Part shown: one piece after another, positions 5,643 through 10,582 of the stretch
Position numbering within the stretch: the stretch's first letter is position 1
Layout of the letters: each line of letters begins with the position of its first letter
Notes under the pieces: model-generated
Told to the model about the DNA's origin: nothing
Database searches by the model: none
Seen by the model: only the letters and a program-made list of their open reading frames with translations
Position numbers and translations under genes: made by a program
From: an uncultured Collinsella sp.
GTDB lineage: Bacteria; Actinomycetota; Coriobacteriia; Coriobacteriales; Coriobacteriaceae
DNA length: 10,582 nucleotides
NCBI GenBank assembly: GCA_900554595.1
Contig: USHZ01000060.1
Span: forward strand, 1 to 10,582
Direction: 5' to 3'

Positions 5643-5951
5643 TTGGCTACCCAGAAGATCCGCATTCGCCTCAAGGGCTATGATCACGAGGTCGTCGATC
5701 AGTCCGCGAAGCTCATCGTCGAGACCGCTCAGAAGACCGGCGCTCGCGTTTCCGGTCCTGTCCCCCTGCCCACCGAGCGCAACCTGTACACGGTTATCCG
5801 CTCGCCGCACGTGAACAAGGACTCCCGTGAGCAGTTCGAGATGCGCACCCACAAGCGCCTCATCGACATCCTCGACCCCACCTCGGGCACTGTTGATTCG
5901 CTCATGCGTCTCGACCTCCCCGCTGGCGTCGACATCGACATCAAGCTCTAA
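5643..5951 (+). CDS. rpsJ: 30S ribosomal protein S10 (NusE)
   Basis: S10 is a 30S head protein that also works as NusE in antitermination and in coupling RNA polymerase to the ribosome. The 102-residue product fits the family throughout (QKIRIRLKGYDHEVVDQSA, SGPVPLPTERNLYTVIRSPHVNKDSREQ, THKRLIDI). The start is TTG 5643, with GGAGG at 5632-5636 and 6 nt spacing, so two genes of this operon use TTG. The 60-bp gap after fusA contains a small hairpin (5608-5613 with 5619-5624). S10 normally heads rplC-rplD-rplW-rplB; here a strong terminator follows 21 bp later and the next gene is on the other strand. Confidence 0.97.
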   Translation: MATQKIRIRLKGYDHEVVDQSAKLIVETAQKTGARVSGPVPLPTERNLYTVIRSPHVNKDSREQFEMRTHKRLIDILDPTSGTVDSLMRLDLPAGVDIDIKL

Positions 5952-5972
5952 GCGATATCGCTCATAGCTTAC

Positions 5973-6008
5973 AGAGCCCCGCTGCCATTACGGTAGCGGG
6001 GCTCTTTT
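5973..6008 (+). terminator. Strong intrinsic terminator after rpsJ
   Basis: A 14-bp stem (5973-5986 with 5992-6005, one G-T wobble) encloses a 5-nt loop and is followed by TTT and then GTTTTG. It closes the rpsL-rpsG-fusA-rpsJ operon. On the minus strand no T-run follows, so it is not an obvious terminator for birA. A 12-bp perfect palindrome, AGCGATATCGCT (5951-5962), lies just upstream. Confidence 0.95.
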
Positions 6009-6067
6009 GTTTTGCATGATGGCCTTGGGGGACCGGGTAATGCTGTCGAGCGGGTGGCTGTGGCGCC

Positions 6068-6844
6068 TTATTTACCCATGGAACGCAGCGATGCCTCCTC
6101 AAAATGGAAGGATCGCAAGCCGTCTTCCGTCTCGATGCACGCACGACCAAAGGTATCGACCGTTTGAAAGATGCCACGTGCCAGCTCGTCACCGGCAGGG
6201 GAACGGGCGATAACGTGCTCCCCAATCCAATTGAGATGAGCGACATAATCATCGTGGACGGGCGCGATCGGACCAGCGTCTTCTTCCATGGCGTTGAGCA
6301 GATCTGCCCACGCGTCCACAGCGTTTACGACGGTGTGATAGACCTCCTTGAGTAGGACATCGACGGTGGGAACATTCTCGTTGAGGTCTGACAGACCGAT
6401 TGCCGGCAGGCCGCCATCGGGAACCTCCGAGGGCACATAGTTCACATTGACGCCAATGCCGCAGACGGCAAAGGGCTTGCCCTCGTTGTCACGAGCCGCT
6501 TCGACCAAGATGCCGCCGAGTTTGCGCCCTCGAGCGACCAAGTCGTTGGGCCATTTGAGGCCAATCTCGTTTGCAAGACCCTGCTTTTCGAGCGCCTCGA
6601 GTACCGCTAGGCCGCTGACGGCGGCAAGGCCAGAGTACTTGGCGGGATCAACACATGGACGTAGGACAATCGAGAGCAACAGGTTGCCGGCGGTTGAATC
6701 CCACTTGTGGCCGCGTCGGCCGCGTCCTGCCGTTTGCGCGCGGGCGGCAAGCCCCGTGCCGTGCGGCGCTCCCTGTTTTCCTGCCTCGAGCAGGTCATCG
6801 TTGGTCGATCCGGTTACGTCGACTATCGTTAATTGGGCATCCAT
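6068..6844 (-). CDS. birA: Biotin--[acetyl-CoA carboxylase] ligase, group I (no DNA-binding domain)
   Basis: This enzyme activates biotin with ATP and attaches it to the carrier subunit of biotin enzymes such as acetyl-CoA carboxylase. The 258-residue product has the expected motifs: STNDDL (13-18), the biotinyl-AMP loop GRGRRG (40-45) followed by Trp48, KWPND (97-101), GGILVE (110-115) and GIGVNVN (129-135), then a small C-terminal domain. The ligase domain starts almost at residue 1, so the N-terminal winged helix of repressor-type BirA is absent. The ATG at 6844 was chosen because the ligase fold begins there and AAGGAGG lies 11 nt upstream; the in-frame extension to 6925 has no family character. 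It is divergent from fabH. Lipid-synthesis genes beside a biotin ligase make sense because malonyl-CoA synthesis needs biotinylated AccB. Confidence 0.93.
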   Translation of the reverse strand: MDAQLTIVDVTGSTNDDLLEAGKQGAPHGTGLAARAQTAGRGRRGHKWDSTAGNLLLSIVLRPCVDPAKYSGLAAVSGLAVLEALEKQGLANEIGLKWPNDLVARGRKLGGILVEAARDNEGKPFAVCGIGVNVNYVPSEVPDGGLPAIGLSDLNENVPTVDVLLKEVYHTVVNAVDAWADLLNAMEEDAGPIAPVHDDYVAHLNWIGEHVIARSPAGDELARGIFQTVDTFGRACIETEDGLRSFHFEEASLRSMGK

Positions 6845-6938
6845 AGCGGCTGCTACCTCCTTAATGAATAAGTGAATGACGCAATGGTGTCGAGAGATAG
6901 ACACAATGTGAAGCCTTTGTCGCATTTGGACAATTTAA

Positions 6939-6954
6939 TGTTAACACGTCAACA
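6939..6954. promoter_or_regulatory. Operator-like site 1 in the birA/fabH gap
   Basis: TGTTAACACGTCAACA is a near-palindrome: the arms TGTTAAC and GTCAACA match at 6 of 7 positions around a 2-bp centre. A near-identical copy lies 48 bp downstream at 6987-7002. The flanking bases are conserved too, giving 17 of 18 identical positions. It looks like a binding site for a dimeric repressor, which is not encoded in the window. Confidence 0.55.
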
Positions 6955-6986
6955 AAGCGAAGAATGCGCTATCCTCTCTTGGTCGA

Positions 6987-7002
6987 TGTAAACACGTCAA
7001 CA
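6987..7002. promoter_or_regulatory. Operator-like site 2, just upstream of the fabH ribosome-binding site
   Basis: TGTAAACACGTCAACA differs from site 1 at one base and ends 4 bp before the Shine-Dalgarno of fabH. A TATCCT at 6970-6975, identical to the -10 of the rpsL promoter, lies between the two sites, but no good -35 is placed for it. If that is the fabH promoter, the two sites bracket it. Confidence 0.55.
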
Positions 7003-7020
7003 ACTCAAAGGAGGTTAGTG

Positions 7021-7980
7021 ATGGGTTTCACGATTCTTGGAACAGGCTCGGCGCTTCCCAAGCGCAGAGTTTCCAATGACGAGCTGTCCGAGTTCCTCGA
7101 TACCTCGGATGAGTGGATTTTTACCCGCACGGGCATCAAGAGCCGCCATGTGTGCACCACCGAGTCGCTCGACGACCTTGCCGTGGCAGCGAGCGAGCAA
7201 GCGCTCCAGACGTCCGGAATCGATGCGAGTCAGCTGGATCTTATCGTCTGTTCGACGACGACGGGCGATCATCTCGTTCCCGCCGAAGCGTGCGCCGTTG
7301 CTGAGCGCCTGGGTGCCACATGTCCTGCCTTCGACGTTTCGGCGGCTTGTGCCGGCTTCGTATTTGCGCTCGATGTCGCCGAGGGCTATATCGCCCGCGG
7401 TCGTGCCAGGCGCGTGCTTATCGTTGCTGCCGAGCAGATGACGCGCGCGCTCGACTGGACCGACCGTGCCACCTGCGTGCTCTTTGGCGATGGCGCGGGT
7501 GCTGCGGTCATAGAGGCTGGGGGAGAGAATCCCCTCGCCGTTGAGCTTTCGACGTCGCCTGACGTCGAAACACTGCGTGTCCCCGGATTGGCGGGCTCCT
7601 CGCCGTATAAGACGGCGCAGGACCGCGAAAGCGTGCTGTCCATGAACGGTCGTCGTGTGTTCAAGTTCGGCGTCAATGCCATCTGCGACATGGTCCATAA
7701 GCTTGCGAGCGATGCGAGCATTGCGGTCGAAGACATCGATCATTTTGTATTCCATCAGGCTAACGAACGAATCCTGAGCCAGGCGGTCAAGCGCTTAGGT
7801 GTGCCGGACGACCGTGTGGTCCGAACGTTGCGTGAAACCGGCAATATTTCGAGCGCCTGCATTCCGCTTGCTCTCGATCGACTGGCAAATACCGGCGCAC
7901 TGAATGCGGGCGACACCATCGCCCTCGTTGGATTTGGCGCCGGCTTGGATGTAGGTGGCTATCTACTTCGCTGGAAGTAG
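7021..7980 (+). CDS. fabH: Beta-ketoacyl-ACP synthase III
   Basis: FabH starts fatty-acid synthesis by condensing an acyl-CoA primer with malonyl-ACP, and its primer choice sets straight or branched chains. The 319-residue product has the full catalytic triad: Cys110 in SAACAGF, His245 in FHQAN and Asn275 in GNISSA. The C-terminal GFGAGL loop (304-309) is also there. Start ATG 7021 is supported by AAAGGAGG at 7007-7014 with 6 nt spacing; an in-frame GTG directly before it and an ATG at 6964 are less likely, since the family begins at about this Gly-Phe. It heads the fab operon, with operator-like repeats directly upstream. Primer preference cannot be read from the sequence by eye. Confidence 0.97.
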   Translation: MGFTILGTGSALPKRRVSNDELSEFLDTSDEWIFTRTGIKSRHVCTTESLDDLAVAASEQALQTSGIDASQLDLIVCSTTTGDHLVPAEACAVAERLGATCPAFDVSAACAGFVFALDVAEGYIARGRARRVLIVAAEQMTRALDWTDRATCVLFGDGAGAAVIEAGGENPLAVELSTSPDVETLRVPGLAGSSPYKTAQDRESVLSMNGRRVFKFGVNAICDMVHKLASDASIAVEDIDHFVFHQANERILSQAVKRLGVPDDRVVRTLRETGNISSACIPLALDRLANTGALNAGDTIALVGFGAGLDVGGYLLRWK

Positions 7981-8032
7981 TTGCACATAGGAAATGAAAA
8001 CGCCCCTGGGGCACAAACAAAGGAGAACTACC

Positions 8033-8269
8033 ATGGCAGATCAGAAGACCTTCGAGCGCGTTTGCGACGTTATCCGCGAGACCGCCGGCCTTGACGATGT
8101 CGAGATGAAGCCCGAGTCCACGCTCGAGGAGATTGGCCTCGACAGCCTGGGTACCGTCGAGATCCTCGTTGCCGTCGAGGACGAGTTTGGCATTGAGCTC
8201 GATACCGAGGAGAACCCCAAGACGGTCGGCGAGTTCGTCGATACGGTCGAGGCGGCATTGGAGAAGTAG
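8033..8269 (+). CDS. acpP: Acyl carrier protein
   Basis: ACP carries the growing acyl chain on a phosphopantetheine arm and is a substrate of every Fab enzyme encoded here. The 78-residue acidic protein has the classic size and the attachment motif LDSLGTVEI, with Ser38 as the modification site. It also has the helix II-III segment LVAVEDEFGIELDTEE that partner enzymes recognise. ATG 8033 is preceded by AAAGGAG (8019-8025) with 7 nt spacing. It follows fabH after 52 bp and stops 2 bp before fabK, so fabK is probably translationally coupled to it. Its placement inside the fab operon argues for a role in primary lipid synthesis rather than a specialised pathway. Confidence 0.97.
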   Translation: MADQKTFERVCDVIRETAGLDDVEMKPESTLEEIGLDSLGTVEILVAVEDEFGIELDTEENPKTVGEFVDTVEAALEK

Positions 8270-8271
8270 TG

Positions 8272-9216
8272 ATGCTCAAGTCTCCTCTCTGCGATCTGCT
8301 CGGCATCGAAAAGCCTGTGTTCCAGGGCGGCATGGCCTGGATTGCTGACGCCTCGCTGGCATCGGCCGTGTCCGAGGCAGGCGGCTTAGGCATTATCGCG
8401 GCCATGAATGCCGATGCCAACTGGCTGCGCGATCAGATTCACGAGCTGCGCGCCAAGACGGATAAGCCCTTTGGCGTCAACGTTATGCTCATGAGCCCGT
8501 TTGTCGACGAGGTCGCACAAGTGGTGATTGATGAGCGGGTGCCCGTTGTGGTGACCGGCGCCGGCAATCCCACCAAGTACATGAAGGCGTGGAACGAGGC
8601 GGGCATCAAGGTCATCCCGGTCGTTGCCTCGGTGGCGCTGGCGCGTCTCGTGGCGCGTCGCGGGGCCACCGCCGTGGTTGCCGAAGGCACCGAATCAGGC
8701 GGCCATATTGGCGAGACCTCGACGATGGCACTGGTGCCGCAGGTTGTCGATGCGGTCGATATTCCCGTGGTCGCGGCTGGCGGTATCGCCGATGGCCGCG
8801 GTGTGGCGGCCGCCTTTATGCTCGGCGCTGCCGGCGTCCAGGTGGGAACACGCTTTCTGGTCGCAAACGAGTGCACCGTATCCGAACAGTACAAAGAGCT
8901 GGTGCTCAAGGCAGGCGACACGTCGACGCGCGCGACCGGTCGCTCGACGGGACATCCGGTTCGTGCCCTCAAGAGCCCCTTCACCAACGCGTATGCCAAG
9001 AACGAGGCGGCGGGCGCAAGTCCCGAGGAGCTCGGGGCCATGGGCACGGGTGCGCTTCGCAAGGCGGCAAAGGACGGTAATTACGAAGAGGGTTCGTATT
9101 TGTGCGGACAGATTGCCGGCATGGTCAACGAGCGCCAGAGCGCTCGCGAAATCGTCGACGATCTGGTCGATGGCGCCGAGCACGTCCTGAAGGGTGCGTC
9201 CGCATGGGTAGCGTAG
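8272..9216 (+). CDS. fabK: Enoyl-ACP reductase II (FMN-dependent)
   Basis: FabK carries out the last reduction of each elongation cycle, trans-2-enoyl-ACP to acyl-ACP, using FMN and NAD(P)H. It is a TIM-barrel flavoprotein unrelated to FabI and naturally insensitive to triclosan. The 314-residue product closely follows Streptococcus pneumoniae FabK: FQGGMAWIAD (17-26), KPFGVNVML, TGAGNP (95-100), EGTESGGHIG (138-147) with the conserved His145, the FMN-phosphate segment AAGGIADG (168-175), and QVGTRF (190-195). Related nitronate monooxygenases share the fold, but the FabK-specific segments and the position between acpP and fabD settle the call. ATG 8272 was chosen over the overlapping GTG 8269, with GGAG 8260-8263 as ribosome-binding site. 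It overlaps fabD by 13 bp. Confidence 0.96.
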   Translation: MLKSPLCDLLGIEKPVFQGGMAWIADASLASAVSEAGGLGIIAAMNADANWLRDQIHELRAKTDKPFGVNVMLMSPFVDEVAQVVIDERVPVVVTGAGNPTKYMKAWNEAGIKVIPVVASVALARLVARRGATAVVAEGTESGGHIGETSTMALVPQVVDAVDIPVVAAGGIADGRGVAAAFMLGAAGVQVGTRFLVANECTVSEQYKELVLKAGDTSTRATGRSTGHPVRALKSPFTNAYAKNEAAGASPEELGAMGTGALRKAAKDGNYEEGSYLCGQIAGMVNERQSAREIVDDLVDGAEHVLKGASAWVA

Positions 9217-10130
9217 CGTTTCTGTTTGCCGGTCAGGGTGCCCAGCATCCCGCGATGGGCGTCGACCTCATCGAAGCATCGCCGGCGGCTGCCGAGGTGT
9301 TTGCCATTGCCGATGAGGTGCGCCCGGGGACCAGCGAGCAGTGCCGGAGCGCCTCCAAGGAGGAGCTCTCGCAGACCGAGAACACGCAGCCTTGCGTGTT
9401 CGTCCACGACTTGGCTGTCGCCGTCGCCCTGCGCGAGCGCGGCGTGGTGCCTGCCGCCTGTGCGGGATTCTCGCTGGGCGAGGTCGCTGCACTCACCTTT
9501 GCGGGGGCATTCGATACGCGAGCGGGTTTTGAGCTCGTATGTGAGCGCGCAGCATTGATGGCCACGGCGGCCGAGCGCCATCCGGGCGGCATGCGTGCCG
9601 TCATTAAGCTCGATGCGGCGCAAGTCGAGGACCTGGCAAAACAGGCCGGCGAGGACTGCTGGCCGGTCAACTACAACAGCCCCCAGCAGACGGTTGTGGC
9701 CGGAGCGCCCGAGGCGCTGCAGGAGCTCGACGTCCTGGTAAAAGAGGCTGGCGGTCGCGCCATGAAGGTCGCGGTGTCGGGTGCATTCCATAGCCCCTAT
9801 ATGGCCGAGGCGACTGAGGGGCTGGCGACGTATATCCAAGCCGGGCACGCGCCGTCCCCTTTGCTGATTCCGGTCATGGCAAATATGACAGCGGCGCCCT
9901 ATCCGGCCGACCCACAGGCGGCATCGGAGGTGCTGGCCAACCAAGTGAGCCATGCCGTGCGCTGGGTCGACACCCTGTATGCGCTGCAGGATCAAGGCAT
10001 CGACACGTTTATTGAGGTCGGCCCCGGCAAAACGCTGTCCGGCCTGGTCAAGCGTACGTTGAGCGACGTTCGCGTGTATTCGTGCGAAACGGCCGAGCAG
10101 GTCGCGGCTATTGCCGACGAGCTCGCATAG
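9204..10130 (+). CDS. fabD: Malonyl-CoA:ACP transacylase
   Basis: FabD moves malonyl from CoA to ACP, supplying the extender for every round of elongation. The 308-residue product has GQGAQ (10-14), the nucleophile elbow GFSLGE with Ser90, Arg115 in CERAALM (malonyl carboxylate binding), His196 in GAFHSP, and the C-terminal EVGPGKTLSGLVKR. The residue before the nucleophile is Phe where E. coli-type FabD has His (GHSLGE). The start is ATG 9204, 12 bp inside the end of fabK, with only a weak GAAGGG at 9189-9194, so translation probably depends on coupling to fabK. In-frame upstream starts back to 9102 give arginine-rich, non-family sequence and were discarded. Confidence 0.96.
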   Translation: MGSVAFLFAGQGAQHPAMGVDLIEASPAAAEVFAIADEVRPGTSEQCRSASKEELSQTENTQPCVFVHDLAVAVALRERGVVPAACAGFSLGEVAALTFAGAFDTRAGFELVCERAALMATAAERHPGGMRAVIKLDAAQVEDLAKQAGEDCWPVNYNSPQQTVVAGAPEALQELDVLVKEAGGRAMKVAVSGAFHSPYMAEATEGLATYIQAGHAPSPLLIPVMANMTAAPYPADPQAASEVLANQVSHAVRWVDTLYALQDQGIDTFIEVGPGKTLSGLVKRTLSDVRVYSCETAEQVAAIADELA

Positions 10131-10160
10131 TCCACAGGGCTGTAACCCGAAAGGAATGAC

Positions 10161-10582
10161 ATGGGCAACTTGAACAACGGCGCGCTCGAGCGCAACGACT
10201 CACGTCGCGTGGCGCTGGTCACGGGCGGCTCGCGCGGCATCGGTCGCGCTTGTGCCGTGGGCCTGGCGGAGGATGGCTACGATATCGCCGTCGTCTATGC
10301 CGGCAGCGTCGATGCGGCGCGCGAGACGTGCGAAGCCTGCGAGGCGGCTGGCGCCACGGCGCGCGCATATCAATGCGACGTGGCCGACCCCGATGCCGTC
10401 AACGCGTGCGTGGGGACGGTTCTCAACGACTTTGGCTTCATTTGGGCGCTTGTCAACAACGCCGGCATCACCCGCGACGGCCTGCTCATGCGCATGGGCG
10501 ACGATGCCTTCGACCGCGTGCTCGATGTCAATCTCAAGGGCACGTTCAACACGACGCGTGCGCTCACCAAGACCTTTATGCG
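10161..10582 (+). CDS. fabG: 3-oxoacyl-ACP reductase, 3'-truncated by the window edge
   Basis: FabG reduces 3-ketoacyl-ACP to 3-hydroxyacyl-ACP with NADPH. The first 140 residues are present and show a short-chain dehydrogenase Rossmann fold: TGGSRGIG (21-28), a CDVADPDAV adenine-side segment (72-80), NNAG (99-102) and the catalytic-site Asn in DVNLKG (122-127). The catalytic Ser-Tyr-Lys lies beyond the right edge. The start at ATG 10161 has AAAGGA (10150-10155) 5 nt upstream and gives an N-terminal tail about 10 residues longer than usual (NLNNGALERNDSRR). It follows fabD by 30 bp in the same operon. The family contains many look-alike reductases; the fab context decides the name. fabF, fabZ and acc genes would be expected downstream. 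Confidence 0.93.
   Translation, partial: MGNLNNGALERNDSRRVALVTGGSRGIGRACAVGLAEDGYDIAVVYAGSVDAARETCEACEAAGATARAYQCDVADPDAVNACVGTVLNDFGFIWALVNNAGITRDGLLMRMGDDAFDRVLDVNLKGTFNTTRALTKTFM

Noticed and set aside
3465..5852. A 795-codon open frame on the minus strand, antisense to fusA and the start of rpsJ
   Set aside because: The strong codon bias of fusA removes stops from this antisense frame. The product is monotonous Leu/Val/Gly/Asp-rich sequence with no family motifs, and fusA and rpsJ are certain.
6845..6925. N-terminal extension of birA to 6925 as a possible DNA-binding domain
   Set aside because: The extra 27 residues are too short for a winged helix, carry no such pattern, and a ribosome-binding site fits ATG 6844.
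6939..7002. The TGTTAAC and TGTAAAC elements as a classical BirA operator
   Set aside because: BirA operators have the half-sites about 14-16 bp apart in inverted orientation; here each site has a 2-bp centre and this BirA has no DNA-binding domain.
8002..8012. GCCCCTGGGGC between fabH and acpP as a terminator or attenuator
   Set aside because: The loop would be too small and no T-run follows; the operon clearly continues.
1..10582. CRISPR arrays, tRNA or rRNA genes, insertion sequences, phage or toxin-antitoxin genes
   Set aside because: No regularly spaced repeats, cloverleaf-like sequence, transposase motifs or paired small toxin genes were seen on either strand by eye.

Overview
The window is bacterial, moderately high in G+C and densely packed. 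It reads as ordinary housekeeping chromosome with one accessory-looking insert. Gene order, the strongly biased GAG/AAG/GAC/CGT codons of the translation genes, and a type II fatty-acid cluster built around FabK suggest a Gram-positive actinobacterium of the Coriobacteriia (Collinsella-like). That placement is inference, since no rRNA or marker search was possible.

Layout, left to right. (1) 1-456: the 3' end of a gene that is most likely rpoC. It ends in a module resembling the C-terminal domain of the RNA polymerase alpha subunit, followed by an acidic tail, and a strong terminator follows. (2) 581-2243: a two-gene module of an ECF sigma factor and an overlapping, single-pass membrane partner (putative anti-sigma factor). 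A candidate ECF-type promoter lies in front and a terminator behind. It sits between the probable rpoC and the ribosomal-protein genes. (3) 2244-2538: a gene-free stretch with a second terminator, a good vegetative promoter overlapping an inverted repeat, and the rpsL leader. (4) 2539-6013: a str-type operon, rpsL-rpsG-fusA-rpsJ, closed by a very strong terminator. No tuf lies between fusA and rpsJ, and rpsJ is cut off from the rest of the usual S10 operon. (5) 6068-6844, minus strand: birA, a biotin-protein ligase without a DNA-binding domain. (6) 6845-7020: the divergent birA/fabH intergenic region, holding two near-identical 16-bp palindrome-like sites. (7) 7021-10582: fabH-acpP-fabK-fabD-fabG, a tightly packed fatty-acid operon that runs off the right edge.

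The parts fit together simply. The left half supplies transcription and translation machinery. The right half makes fatty acids: FabD loads malonyl onto ACP, FabH starts the chain, FabG and FabK carry out the two reductions. BirA would biotinylate the acetyl-CoA carboxylase carrier that makes malonyl-CoA, although the acc genes, fabF and fabZ are not in view.

I found no clearly new multi-gene system. The leads most worth following are the alpha-CTD-like module on the probable beta' subunit, the Arg at S12 position 88 (a known streptomycin-resistance substitution elsewhere), the paired operator-like sites upstream of fabH, and the ECF/anti-sigma insert with its apparent autoregulatory promoter.
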